In this document: piece after piece, positions 36,780 to 48,803 of the stretch
Layout of the letters: each line of letters begins with the position of its first letter
Numbering within the stretch: position 1 is the stretch's first letter
Assembly (NCBI RefSeq): GCF_030272615.1
Contig: NC_081405.1
Location: forward strand, 572,199,752-572,263,751
Direction of reading: 5' to 3'
Source of the DNA: Cryptomeria japonica
Taxonomy: Eukaryota; Streptophyta; Pinopsida; Cupressales; Cupressaceae
Length of the DNA stretch: 64,000 bases
Program-made: the position numbers and the translations under genes
The notes under the pieces: generated by a model
What the model was told of the DNA's origin: nothing
What the model saw: only the letters and a program-made list of their open reading frames with translations
Databases searched by the model: none

Positions 36780-38600
36780 ACATAAAACTTTTTATCTCTT
36801 AACCACTAGTACTTCACTCGCAAGCTTGTGGCTTGATTAGGTCTTCAGACATGTAACTTTGCGAGTTGACAATAACCATAAAACTTAACCACAAACTATC
36901 TAGTCGCTAGCTCGTGACCTAAAAAATGCTAACATTAAACAAACATGAGAGCTAGCGACAACTGTATAAAATGAGTTACTCGCTAACTCTCGTGACTATA
37001 ATTTATGACATCAGACCAACTCGAGACCTCGTGACCAAAGCAATTTCATTAACAATCTCCAGCTTGGTAGCATAAAACACTAACACCCAAAAAGCTAGAG
37101 ACCTCACGATGTAAACCCAAACCAACTTGTCGCTTGCTCGTGGCTTGATCACGTCTTCAGACATTTTACCTTGCAAGCTGGCGATAACCATATAACTTAA
37201 CCACAAACTATTTGGTCGCTAGCTCGCAACCTAAAAATGCTAACATTAAACAAACATGAGAGCTAGCGACAACTGTGGTGGCAAGCTAATATTTACGAGG
37301 AATTTTTAAGGCTTGGATGCCGACTCATTTTTGAGGGACTAGTTTGAAGGTTTCTCCTGAGTCGAGGTTGATTAGACAAGCGAGGATGACGGTTTAAGAG
37401 GCATAAAAGGATTGGATAGCTTCTGAGTTAGAGATGAGAGATCACTAATTTCTCTGAGAAATCAAAGCTCAGGTTGCTTGTTGTCAGGGATTCTGAAGCA
37501 GAATTTGTCCAATCAAGGAGGAATAAAATCAGGACAAAATCATTCACAATAGATGAGCCTTAGTAGGATGCAGTGGATTTGATAGTCATGACTTCTATAT
37601 TTTACAGTCATGTTGAAAAACACCAAAATGATGATTTTTCACGTGAATGAGCATCACCGAATGAAGTGTTAAAATGTTATAAATACAATGAAGTGGTGAC
37701 TTAATTGGTTGAAGAGGAAAGAAACCTTTTTCATTTTTTGAGAGTGGTTTTTTCCTCAGAAAGGAAGATAATATTTGAGCAGGATCGTGCATGGAGTTGT
37801 TGTGTGCTCTATGATACCAGATGGGTGTTTTTTTGTTTTCTCCTATTTGAGTTTATTTATTGTCAGAGGGGTTGTGAAAGTGAGAAGGATTTCTAGAGGG
37901 GGTGTGAAAGCCTTTTCTTATCAAGAAAGGCCAAGCATGGCACATCCTCTGCTTTTACTCTACCACAGGATGGTAGGGGGTTTGAAGAAGGAGCTCGCAG
38001 AGGAATGAAAGAAGAATTTGTTTGGGTGGGGAGTGGCAGCCAGTCATCTTTGTGATGACATGGAAGATGCAACCCCTCCCCAACATATTACATTTACCCT
38101 AAAGCTGCTCTTTCCACTTTCCCTGATTGTGGGCATGAAGGATTGAGCTCCCATTTCCATTTTCTCTGTTCCTGGGCATGAAGGTTTCCTCCTCTATTTG
38201 GAAATTATCTGTTGGATAGAACGTAACATCTCACATTCTATTTGAAGGCATCAGGGTGATAATGGCATGGCTCAAGTAGTTTTGTAAGTTGTATAGTCAT
38301 TGGGGTTCCTTTTTTGGTTCCAGTAGTGATTCTAGATTCTAGGTGAAGGGAGCAAGTTGTATAGTCATTTACAGAGGAAATGAAAAACATTTAGTGTCAA
38401 GCTTTGTGCAGGTTCTAACATAAAATTTGAGACCTCGCAATCAAAGAAATTTCATTAACAATCTCCAGCTCACTCACATAAAATGCTAATACCCAAAAAA
38501 CTAGAGACCTCGCGATTTAAACCCAAACCAACACTCGCTAACTCGCCACTTAAATTGTTAAACATGAAACTTATTTACGAGTTAGAGATGAAAAATTAAA
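36780..38600 (+). repeat. Duplicated repeat block split by a ~1.1-kb insert
   Basis: 36830-36980 and 37130-37280 are direct copies (GTGGCTTGATTAGGTCTTCAG ... GAGAGCTAGCGACAACTGT). A third segment, GAGACCTCGTGACCAAAGCAATTTCATTAAC (37022-37120), recurs at 38430-38545. Sequence of a different character (about 37285-38405) sits between, suggesting an insertion into a tandem repeat. The insert has no recognisable coding region. Confidence 0.55.
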
Positions 38601-39103
38601 CATGTCTCATTGTTTGACCAACCGTTTGACCACACTTTACGTTGACATGGACAAATAAAGAGAGGACAACTCAGATTTTCAATGCCCAACAACTTCGGTT
38701 TACTAGCCAACTAAGACAAAAAACAAACACAAAACCCTAATCGCCATGAACATCATGTTAAGCATTTAATGTAGAACAGTAGAAAGGTTCTAACAGTTAT
38801 GCAATATGAATAATTTTATGGATCTTGTGACACTAATTGTTGCATTTCATGTTCAACATAATGTGGAACCAATTTACTAATAATTCAATTGTTTACTAAT
38901 AATTTAAATTCACAATTTAAAATATGAAATAAGTATCCATTCTGATTGATAAATTCAAGGAATACAATATCAAAAATCATCAATGACTACTATAGTATTG
39001 CAAATTGAAATTGTAATATGACTCAAGAACTGTAGTATAATTATAAATACCTATAAACTGACTGCTAATTCACTTTAGTGACTCAGTCTGAAGCTTCTAT
39101 ATC
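38601..39103. other. AT-rich spacer, no feature recognised
   Basis: No gene, RNA or repeat I can support. Confidence 0.3.
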
Positions 39104-39405
39104 CTAAATGGACTCAAGATCTAGAAACTGACTAGTACTAACAGGTTCATCTTCATTCTGAGTCAGGTATTCAAAAATTTCTTCGTCTTCATGCTGACTC
39201 TGAGTTTGTGATCCATCATTTGTCTCAGCACTAGCACTAGCAGTAGTACCACTAGCTTTTAAAGTGTTGCACAACCCTCGTCTTTCATGCATGCAATTCC
39301 AGATTGCCAATGCCCTATCATATGGAAAATCTCTAACATTATATTGATTTACAAACAACCTCAAGCAAGTTTCCAAATTTTTGTCTAATTTTTTTATGAT
39401 CTTTG
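39104..39405 (-). pseudogene. C-terminal fragment of an unrecognised protein
   Basis: Open frame of about 100 codons truncated at its 5' side by the junction with copia gag (39405). It encodes LETCLRLFVNQYNVRDFPYD and an acidic, Ser/Gln-rich tail (SQHEDEEIFEYLTQNEDEP) ending in TGA/TAG at 39104. The composition suggests the tail of a nuclear or transposase-like protein, but I do not recognise it. Confidence 0.35.
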
Positions 39406-42400
39406 ATTTCAAAAGCCCTATGGAAGTTCAAATGGAAGAGAGGAAATAATCACAAAAGCAAAGACTTCTCCAATATTCAATGCTACAAGTATGATAAATT
39501 TGGACACACTCACAGGTTCTGCCCAGAAAGAAAGAAAGCTCAAGAAACCATAGTTGAAGTCAAGGAAGTAGAGAATCCTCTATTTTTCTTAGCCTTATCA
39601 AGCGAACTAAACTCAAACAAACATATGTGGATAATCGACAGTGGAGCATCTCGACACATAGCCAGATTTAGAGATCAATTCGAAACCTTTGAAGGCCACT
39701 CAACTGAAGAAGTTACAATAGGAGACAATTCTACCTATCCAGTCAAAGGAATTTCAATTCAATTAAGAACATGAGTTACATTACAATTGAAAGATGTTCT
39801 CTTTGTACCAGGTATCAAAAGGAATTTGGTCTCTATTTCAGGACTAGCTAATCAAGGATATTGTGTCACCTTCCATGAAGATAAAGTCTTAATCTAGCCT
39901 AAAAACTCTAACATAAAGAACACTATTCCTATAGGATCTAGAGATGGTAGTCTATACAAATTATGTAATACTAAAAAACAAGCACTAAATCATGAAGTAT
40001 CAAACTCTAATGAAATTTGGCATAGAAGATTAGGACATCTTCGATTTAGTGCCCTACCTTCTATAGGAAAAATCACCATGGGATTACCCAATCTAAAATC
40101 TGATCATGTTGGAACTTGTAAAGGATGTTCTCTAGGGAAGAACTCAAAAGGGTCCTTTCCCTCAAGTGAACACAAATCAAAAGTTGTACTAGAACTTGTC
40201 CACACTGATTTGTGTGGTCCAATGTCATTACCATCACTAGGGGGATTCTTGTATTGTGTGATATTTGTTGATGATTACTCTAGGAAAACTTGGATCTATT
40301 TCATAAAACTCAAAGAATCAAATGAAGTGATCAAAATTTAAAGAATTTAAGCCCCTAGTGGAAAATCAATCTGGGAAGAAAATAAAGACTCTAAGATCAG
40401 ATAATGGGGGTGAATATATCTCTGAAAATTTTAAAGAATTTTGCATTTCTGTTGGGATTAAGAGGGAGTGTATTGTACCTTATAATCCTCAACAAAATGG
40501 AGTTGCAGAAAGAAAAAATAGAACCATCATCGAAGATGCTAAAGCCATGATGCATGATCAAAATCTACATATCTCATTTTGGGCTGAAGCCTCAAATACA
40601 ACCGTGTATATTCAAGACAGATGCCCTCATTCAATCCTAGAGAATATAATACCTAAAGAAGCCTGTACGGGAAATAAACTAAATTTAAGCCATCTAAGAA
40701 TCTTTGGTTGTCACATGTATATTCACATTCCTAAAGAAAAGAGAACCAAACTAGAACCCTCCGGGAAGAAAGGCATATTTGTTGGCTATAGTGAAACCAC
40801 TAAAGCATACAGAGTCTATATTCTAGGATGAAGATCTATTGAAATCAGTAGAGATGTCAAATTTGAAGAAGATGTTGCTTATAAACTATCTCTAAGTGCA
40901 CAAGATGATCTAACCACAGAATCAGATGAAAATCCTACAATTGAAAATCAGAGGGAGAATAGCATAGGAAATCATGAACTTCAATCACCTAATTTTGAGA
41001 ATACTGAAAATCCTAACAACAAGAAAAGACCACTATGGGCAAGAAAGATGATTGAAGAAAATAATGTGGAACCCGATGAAATCTTCAAAGACAATAAGAA
41101 AACAAGAAGTCAATCATGCTATGTTGCACTCATGACCGAACTTACAAAATATGAACCATCAAATGTTGAAGAGGCCTTAACATGTCAAACTTGGAAAGAA
41201 ACAATGATTGAGGAATACCAATCTATCTTAAAAAGTGATGTCTGGGACATTGTACCTAGACCAAAAGACAAATTAGTTGTCTCATCAAAGTGGTTATTCA
41301 AAATCAAATATGCACTAGATGGCAGTATTGAAAAACACAAAGCCAGATTCGTTGCCAGGGGGTTCTCTCAAAAGGCTGGAATTGATTACGAAGAGACATT
41401 TGCTCCAGTTGCCCGATATGCTTTTGTAAGAACCATCATTGCCATTGCAACTTCCAAAGGGTGGAAGATAGACCAAATGGACGTGAAGACCACATTTTTG
41501 AATGGTGTTATTGAGGAAGAAGTACATATAGAACAACCTGAAGGCTTTGCTACACATGATAGAAATCTCTATGTGTGTAGACTAAAAAAAACTCTCTACG
41601 ACCTTAAGCAAGCTCCCAGGGCATGGTACAGAAGGATAGATAGTTATCTCTCCAAACTAGGATATTCCAAAAATGAATTAGACTCCAACATATACTTCAA
41701 AATATTGGATGGTGACATGTTAATACTTGTTCTCTATGTTGATGACTTGTTGATAACAGGAGAAGATCACCTCATTGCAAAATGCAAACAGATATTGTGG
41801 TTGAATTCGATATGAAGGATCTAGGTCTACTGCACTATTTTCTGGGCCTAGAAGTATGGCAAAAAGAGAATTACATTTTCCTAAATCAAGGAATATACAC
41901 CACTCATATCCTGACTAGATTTGGTATGATAGATTGTAAGCCTCTATCCATCCCAATGGAAACAAATCTTCATAAGCTCAAAAGTGAAGTAGTAGATTCG
42001 GAACCTACAAATCCTACATACTATAGACAAATTATTAGATCTCTTATGTACCTGGTAAACATAGATATTTGTTACGCTACCAATGTGTTAAGTCATTTCA
42101 TGTGTGAACCTAAGATGATTCACCTAATGGTTGCTAAGCATATTCTGAGATACTTGTGTGGCACTATTGGACTTGGCCTGAAGTATAAAAATGTTGAGAT
42201 ACAACTCCAAGGGTATTCTGATTCCGACTGGGCAGGAAGTTCCATTGATCGTAAAAGTACAACGAAGTGTTGCTTTAGTCTTGGATCAACTATGATATCC
42301 TGGTTTAGCAGAAAACATTCAACATTTGCTCAGAGCTCCACTGAAGCATAATAAATGGGAGCACGTGAGGCAGTATGGTTAAGGAAATTACTAGTTGGAC

Positions 42401-42660
42401 TGTTTGGGAAGCCCCTAAAACCCACTGTGATTCACTGTGATAATCAAAGCTGCATCAAACTTTCTGTAAATCCAGTTTTTCATAATTGATCCAAGCATAT
42501 AGAAATCCCATACCATTACATAAGAGATATGGTAGACATATATGTCATCAAATTGACCTACATCAGCACTGAAGAGCAAAGTGCCGACATATTCACCAAA
42601 CCTCTCGCAAAGTTGAAAGTGGAGTACTTTAGAGGTAAACTTGGTATGACTAAATTATAA
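39406..42660 (+). pseudogene. pol: copia gag end and pol (protease, integrase, RT, RNase H)
   Basis: Domains in order: CCHC-like knuckle CYKYDKFGHTHRFC (first repeat Cys changed to Tyr) at about 39481; protease core IIDSGASRHIA at about 39632; HRRLGHL and CKGCSLGK of the GAG-pre-integrase zinc region (40024-40140); integrase core with HTDLCGPM, VDDYSRKTW, SDNGGEY and NPQQNGVAERKNR (40200-40520); reverse transcriptase with FLNGVIEEEVHIEQPEGF, LKQAPRAWY and LYVDDLLITGE (41160-41765); RNase H with SDSDWAGS, HCDNQSC and EEQSADIFTKPL to the TAA at 42658. Defects: TGA at 39772, TAG near 39896, frameshift near 40341, TGA at 40829, frameshift near 41795, TAATAA at 42349, TGA near 42487. All copia domains are present, none is usable. 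It is the second half of the element begun at 2535. Confidence 0.93.
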
Positions 42661-43262
42661 TGGAAATTTCTAATATTAATCTTAATCTTATGTAACTGAT
42701 ATATTCATGAATATCTTGAATGCAATATTTCATGTATGTGTTATGTCATGGAAGGTGATGATCTTTCATGTGATGTAAGTGTAAGATCGCTATTGTAAGG
42801 TGATGACTTTCACAATAGCCTAATCTGTTATCAAGATTGACTACATTAAGTTGTTGTCCCAGAATGTGCTGGAAATCTTGATACTAAATTTGCTATGATG
42901 AGTTATTGAATTGTTATCATTAAATGATTGTTCCGAAATATGTCGGAAATTATGATAACAATCAAATCATGATTGACTACATTAATTTGCTGTCCCGGAA
43001 TGTGCCGGATATCATGATACTGAAATTATTTCACCTGTGATAATGACAATGTTACATTTGTCACTAGAATCAAGGTTGTAATCTGATAAGACTTCAAGTA
43101 GTTGTTGTCCCAGTGTGTTGGATATCAGATAACCCATATCTCTCTGAGATGTGAAGTATTTCACTAGTAAGTGTTACTAAGTGAATGATCATGTCAAATG
43201 AATGTGTATATCTAGAATTTTGCTCCTTAAGACTTAATTATGAAATTCAATCCTCTTTTGCT
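42661..43262 (+). repeat. Non-coding region before 3' LTR with repeated TGTCCCGGAATGTGCCGGA-like motif
   Basis: Four degenerate copies of TTGTCCCGGAATGTGCCGGA + ATCATGATA, at about 42852, 42925, 42991 and 43096, separated by 65-105 bp and joined by GATTGACTACATTAAgTTG words. No open frame; lies between RNase H and the polypurine tract. Confidence 0.7.
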
Positions 43263-43271
43263 AAGAGGGAG
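43263..43271 (+). promoter_or_regulatory. Polypurine tract of copia element
   Basis: AAGAGGGAG directly before the 3' LTR start TGTTAA: the expected plus-strand priming site. Confidence 0.85.
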
Positions 43272-43744
43272 TGTTAATGATATAGCTTCATTCAGATTGA
43301 AGCAAGTTTTATATATATATATAATTTTATATATTAATTGACATGTTCAAGAATTAGTAAAGCGGAATAATTCCGATACTTATCAAGATCGAAATAGTTA
43401 GTAAGCCAAGCATCATCGTTATTGTTAATAGCGGTGAACATTGGACGAAGGGTCATGACTCTACGTGGCATAAGCCACTTAGAAGTCATGCCCCTACGTG
43501 GACATGACTCTCCATCATTTTATTTATAACCATCGACACTTGCTGTGAATTGATACCAATAACCGTGGCAGTTTCAAGAACCAGCAATCTGTCAGATATC
43601 ATCATAGAAGTTTATTAGTTAGAATTATATATATATACACATCGGAGATAAAACATATTCATTGCAGTGATCTTATTAAAGTCTGTCCTCACTACATACT
43701 ACCAGGCTATTGTATTCTCTATCTCTGATTTAAATTCCTTAACA
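43272..43744 (+). repeat. 3' LTR of copia element (473 bp)
   Basis: TGTTAATGATATAGC...CCTTAACA with 6-bp inverted ends TGTTAA/TTAACA. Uninterrupted, so it shows what the 5' LTR looked like before the microsatellite expansions and the ATAT insertion. ATTTATAACC near 43522 may be its TATA box. Confidence 0.93.
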
Positions 43745-43749
43745 ATGTG
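43745..43749. repeat. Right target-site duplication (ATGTG) of copia element
   Basis: Matches 2530-2534 exactly. Confidence 0.85.
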
Positions 43750-45340
43750 CAAAGAGCTGATGAAGAAAACAAAGAAGGGGCAGAAAATATCAGTCCCACA
43801 ACAGCCAATGTTGAAGATACACTCTCCAAGAAAGCAGTCATCACATTTTTTCAGGTTAATGACATTATAGCAATGAGCAGCTATGAAAGTGAACAAAGAG
43901 GGGCTGTGATAATCCCTTAAAGGTCTAATATAGCAGCCATTTGATAAAAATACAATCTTAGACCTTTTAAAGAAAAGCCTACGAGGAATAGAGGTCTTTA
44001 CAGTTACCAAGGGCATGAAAAGAAAGAATATTGTCAAGTCAGGAACAGAGATAATAAAGCTTGAGATCACAGTCCCAAAGCCTATACATGGGAATCTCTC
44101 TGTCAGAGCTATTAGATAGCAGTGATTGAACAATGAAAAGATAGTCAAAATGATATACACAGTCCAATCATTGACATCAACGAAGAATGAAGATCATGAC
44201 TCCTGTAAGGTGTCAGGACAATGGTTTTAAGAGTTTCAGTGCCTTTACCCGCCCATGTCGCAGTGCTGTCTTCATTTTTTGTGACAGTACCAAAAGGGTA
44301 TAGATGAGTTTTAGCGTGTCTACCATTTTTAGGACAAATAAACAGTCCCTTTTAAAAGCATCAAAATACAGTCATGGGAGCAAGACAAAAAAATGCCTCA
44401 GAGAAATGATGATTTGAAGACTTTCTTTTTAGAGTTTCTAGATGCCAATCAAAGCATCTAAAGAACAGGAATAAAGCTTAAGGGCAGTAGACTGTCGTTT
44501 CAGTCCATAGACATTAAAGAGGGCAATGTACAGTTCAAAGCATTAGAGATGATAGTGAATTTCAAAGGCTATCACCAATACAGTCCATTGCCATTAAGAC
44601 ACAGTAAAGAGATACCATGAGGACAATATACAAGAAGCAATGACACAAGAATAGGAGTAACACTGTATAAAGAGCAGAAGTTATGATAGGCTAGGTATTT
44701 TGAAGATGACTTTACAAGCACAATGCCATAAGCCTCCAGAGCATCAAATCAGTATAGTGACCTCATGATTACAGTCAGAGCTAAAGTACAGTGACAAAGA
44801 GGTTGCAAGTCAAGGACAAGTTGCAATCATGTTATGAGTCAAAAAGTATAAGAGGAGATCACTGTCCATGACAATCAAGATAGTTACATGGAATTTAGTC
44901 ACAGTGCAAACAATGATTAAAGCCTTCTTCAATACAGTTATAGTCCACATTACACCCAAAGAGCATAAGGCCATTCTCAGTCAGATATTTGCAGTCACCA
45001 GGGTCATAACAGAGATATAAAGCATCTAAATACAGAGATCAAAAATCCATCACAGAGCAGCAAACTGGGAAAATATTGTGGTATAGAGCATGCAGTCTCA
45101 GGCCTACAAAGAAGTTGCTTTTGCTACATCAAAAGCCATAAATGAATAAAGCCATTGTCCTCAGCCTATATAAGCCAGTCACAGTCAATAAATAGAAAAG
45201 TACAAAGCAGTGATAAGAGTTTTGTTTCAGTTAAAAACCCTATCACAATCATTAGTGATCAAGAGCAGTCCCTGTTAAAGGAACAGTGCAGTCCTAAGGC
45301 ATGCAACTGTATCTATCTGGAATGCATTACCCAAACACCG
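43750..45340. repeat. Region saturated with CAGTC/ACAGT motif
   Basis: ACAGT or CAGTC occurs about every 40-60 bases through 1.5 kb (for example CAGTCCC, CACAGTCC, TACAGTCATGGG, CAGTCACAGTC) without fixed spacing. A similar region lies at 60022-60860, and the same flavour occurs just left of the hAT element (53810-53860). No gene found; a minus frame at 43699-44160 has no recognised motif. Probably a non-coding part of a repeat family into which the copia and hAT elements inserted. Confidence 0.6.
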
Positions 45341-46828
45341 CAATCGATCACTCGCACACGAAGTTCCACGAGTGTGATCTTTTTCAAATCCTAATATGAT
45401 TTCTATCTCGTCAACCTCTAGAGGAGCCACCTGACTTGGCCCCACCCAAACCAAGATCCATTCTTCCCACTTTTTAAGATTGTATTTCTCTTCACTATCT
45501 TGCAGTTTCCCTCGTGAATTTTCAATTATAGTGCAGAGTTCTTCACGAAGGACACCACCACATCGTCTAGAGTTTATGCTTCAATTTTTTTCTTTGATCC
45601 CATAGAGGCCAATAGTCCTTTGTCTGAGGAAGTGCTTCCTGAATAGTCATGGGGGGGAGAGGTAATTCTTGAAATCGCCCTTCTATTGGGAGATTGTGTA
45701 CATAACCTCTTGGTCTTCTGAAAGCTGAAAATTACTTCGAGTCCGCCAACTCTGGTTCCACACTATAGAAATTTTTGGATATTGACTTCCAAATGCCCCT
45801 CGGTGCAAAAACATCATTCTCATAATAGAAAAAAAGGTGCTCCTTGCATGAACACATTGATTTCCTCCAAGTGTAGCCCAATAGGTTTCGTAGAAACTCC
45901 AAAACCAGTTAGTCCCTCCGGACATAAATTAGAGATGTCACATCACACACTCCAGACATTGTTTGTTTGTATTGCATACTCTCTATCTATTTATCACCCT
46001 TAAACACTTTCCTCTGCCATTCCCCAATTGCTCTCTTCTAGGCAACTGATGAGCTTGTTTCCATGTCATTCAAGATAATGCCTGCTTGCTTTCTTTTAGG
46101 AAATTTGCTTGCACATGACTCTTCAACTCATATGTTCTGCTTCCGTATAGATATAAATTTTAATTCATGCTCAGATAATAATTAAATAAAATAAGCATTT
46201 GTAATGAAAAGATTTAGTCATTTGATGTTACATATTATCTGACGAAAAGATCCTAGACAATTCTTCGAGAAAGGAAACATCATTGATAATCATTTTTTGC
46301 AAATAACACTGAATCAAATAAATTAAAAATGTTTCATGTAATTTTTAAAAGTAGAACTCGTTCAATGCTTTCATGCACCGACGGCAAAGCCGTTTGACCC
46401 ACACCATTATCCATAATATAACAAATCAGTATAATAGGCTATTATAAATACAAAAATATGAAAGAACATTAAATTACCATTATAAACCCATAAACCATTA
46501 AATAGTGAAAATAGATATAAATTTGTAAATTTCTCCCTATAAACACCACAACCATAACCAAAACAAAAAAAATTCTTACCCGCAAAAACTAAGTAGCTGG
46601 TGAGTTGCAAGTCTACAACATCTCTGAGATGATCAAACCGTTTTTTTAATTTTGTTCTTCTGATTAGTCAATGGATTTAGTTGCATGTACAAGTTTTCTA
46701 TTTGAAGCCTTCCATTTCCCTATATTTGAGACTTAATAAAATTCTTGTGAGTAGGAAATTGATTCAAGAGTTACATGTGAAGAATTTGGCAAAGTAAATG
46801 ATGATAATCAAACTCAAATTTTATCTAT
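45341..46828. other. Spacer, no feature recognised
   Basis: Mixed AT-rich sequence without coding regions, RNA genes or obvious repeats that I can support. Confidence 0.35.
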
Positions 46829-47053
46829 CTTGAAAGCCTTTTATCCTGATGGCATTAAATTAAAGTTCTTTCTCTATTTTCTGGTGATCTCTGGAGCAGA
46901 GGTTGCTTTGCATCGACCTGAGATACATTTAACTTGTGTTATATCTGCGGAAATATGTATCCTAGGATGATGCAGTGCAACCTCTGCTCCACCAATACCA
47001 GATAGAAGAAAAAGTACTTTAATTTAAAGCCATCAGGATAAAATGCTTTCAAG
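46829..47053 (+). repeat. Long foldback (hairpin) element, copy 1
   Basis: The 5' arm CTTGAAAGCCTTTTATCCTG + ATGGCATTAAATTAAAG... is nearly the exact reverse complement of the 3' arm ...CTTTAATTTAAAGCCATCAGG + ATAAAATGCTTTCAAG. Arms of roughly 95 bases pair along most of their length, including GGAGCAGAGGTTGC against GCAACCTCTGCTCC, around a short loop near 46930-46960. It may be a miniature inverted-repeat element or a small-RNA precursor-like hairpin. Confidence 0.75.
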
Positions 47054-47612
47054 ACATATATTAGGTATAAAAGGAAGCCTACCCTGTCATTTGAAGGGGT
47101 TTACCTACAATTCAAGTGATCTCTTAATTATAAAATCAATTCAATTCCAAGTGAACAGGCAATCAAGCATTCATCAAGAATTGAAGGAGAAATCAAGTTA
47201 ATAAAGATATTTAATATAGGAGATATTTAATAAAGATATCATCTTTTAAATTAAGAAATAGGTAGGAGATTAAGAATACAAACCTTCCATGTTGCACACT
47301 TCAAGGTATATTAAAATCAGTTTAAAGTGTATTCATTTAGGGACCTTTCATAAAATATTCTCAACTTACACATCATAAAAAGATCTTAAAATATTCATTG
47401 TTTATAATGATAAGAATTTGGTTGTTCCATATACCTTCCTTTACTATTTTAAAAATATCATCGACCAAAATATTGTGCAACAGTAGTATGGAGTGCATTT
47501 CATCTATTTTATGCCTAAATATTTCATCATACCACTTTCTTTTCAAAGGTGACTGATCGATTGCAGTATTTGGGTAATGCATTCCAAATAGATCCAGTTG
47601 CATACCATTTAG

Positions 47613-47833
47613 TCTTGATTAAAGACTTTTATCCTGATGGCATTAAATTAAAGTTCTTTCTCTATTTTCTGGTGATCTCTAGAGCAGAGGTTGCTTTGCA
47701 TCAACCTGTGATACAATTAACTTGTGTTGTATCTGCAGAAATATGTATCCTAGGACGATGCAATGCAACCTCTGCTCCACCAATACCAGATAGAAGAGAA
47801 AGTACTTTAATTTAAAGTCATCAGGATAAAATG
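47613..47833 (+). repeat. Long foldback (hairpin) element, copy 2
   Basis: Same hairpin as at 46829-47053 with about a dozen changes; GGCATTAAATTAAAG...CTTTAATTTAAAGTCATCAGG arms retained. It is part of a longer direct repeat (46837-47200 and 47620-47975) that also includes about 130 bases downstream (GACATATATTAGGTATAAAA ... GAATTGAAGGAG or its shortened form). Confidence 0.75.
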
Positions 47834-48492
47834 CTTTCAAGACATATATTAGGTATAAAAGGAAGCCTACCCTACCATTTGAAGGGGTCTACCTACAATT
47901 CAAGTGATCTCTTAATTATAAAATCAATTCAATTCCAAGTGAACATGCAATCAAGCATTGAAGGAGAATTCAAGTTGGTGCAGGTGCATTTGGAAGACCG
48001 AAGGACTCAATGAAGCCATTAAAGACTTTTGAAGTTCTTAGGAGTGAAGAGCCAATCAATTATGATGTCTTAAGGGGGCAGCCTTAAACAACACACACTA
48101 AGCTTTGACTGCTTAGGTGTGTTGTGGGCCCATTCCTTCCCTTGACATCCCTTCCCGTCCGTTTCCATTAAAAAGACAATCACCGTTAGCATTTGAATTC
48201 AAATAGTGTTCCAGTGTTTGACTGCATAGAACAAAGCAAATGGCATAAGAAACTCTCATCTACCTCGCAACTATCACAGAATACCTCCCCGAGGAGATAT
48301 TCTTATGTCCTTTCCTACTTTATGCTGTCGATGAAATACATAAGCGTCCTCACAATGCAGTCAATGCAACAAATAGATTTCCATTTCGATTAGTTTTATT
48401 TGCCAATGTACTCTCTACCCGTGCCAAAATGGGAGCTTTGGAATAGAGTATGGGCTTCCATCAAAGCAGAAGGTAAGGGCAATTAATATCAG

Positions 48493-48803
48493 ATGCTTAT
48501 GGTTGGAAATGCTCTGTTTGACATGTTTGGAAAATGTGGAAGTATAGACATGAAAGCACATGAACTGTTTGGTGAGATGCATCAAAGAAACACAATCTAA
48601 TGGAATGCTATGATTGCAAGATATGCACAAAATGTGTTTGAAATGGATTTAGAAACTTCCAACCAAATGTGATTAGTGAGTATAGATGTTGTAGTGCAAC
48701 TGCCCAGGTACACATGCATGCAAAATGTGTAAGCTTAGATAAGGCACATGAACTGTTTGACATAATGCCTCAAAGATCACCCAATATCCAATGACGGTTG
48801 GGA
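48493..48803 (+). pseudogene. PPR (pentatricopeptide repeat) gene fragment
   Basis: From 48493: VGNALFDMFGKCGSIDM, AHELFGEMHQRN, stop at 48598, then WNAMIARYAQN. After a frameshift (48720-48790) another repeat reads AKCVSLDKAHELFDIMPQRS. These are the classic plant PPR words (NALIDMYAKCG, A.ELFD.MPQRN, WNAMI.GYAQ) of PLS-type proteins, which bind organellar RNA. About two and a half repeats remain with no start or organelle-targeting sequence, so it is a dead fragment. Confidence 0.85.

Noticed and set aside
39104-39405. hAT dimerisation tail
   Set aside because: Acidic tail is similar in flavour to the hAT C-terminus at 54294, but no dimerisation motif is present.
46829-47053. Assignment to a known conserved microRNA family
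   Set aside because: No arm segment matches a family I remember; only the fold is suggestive.
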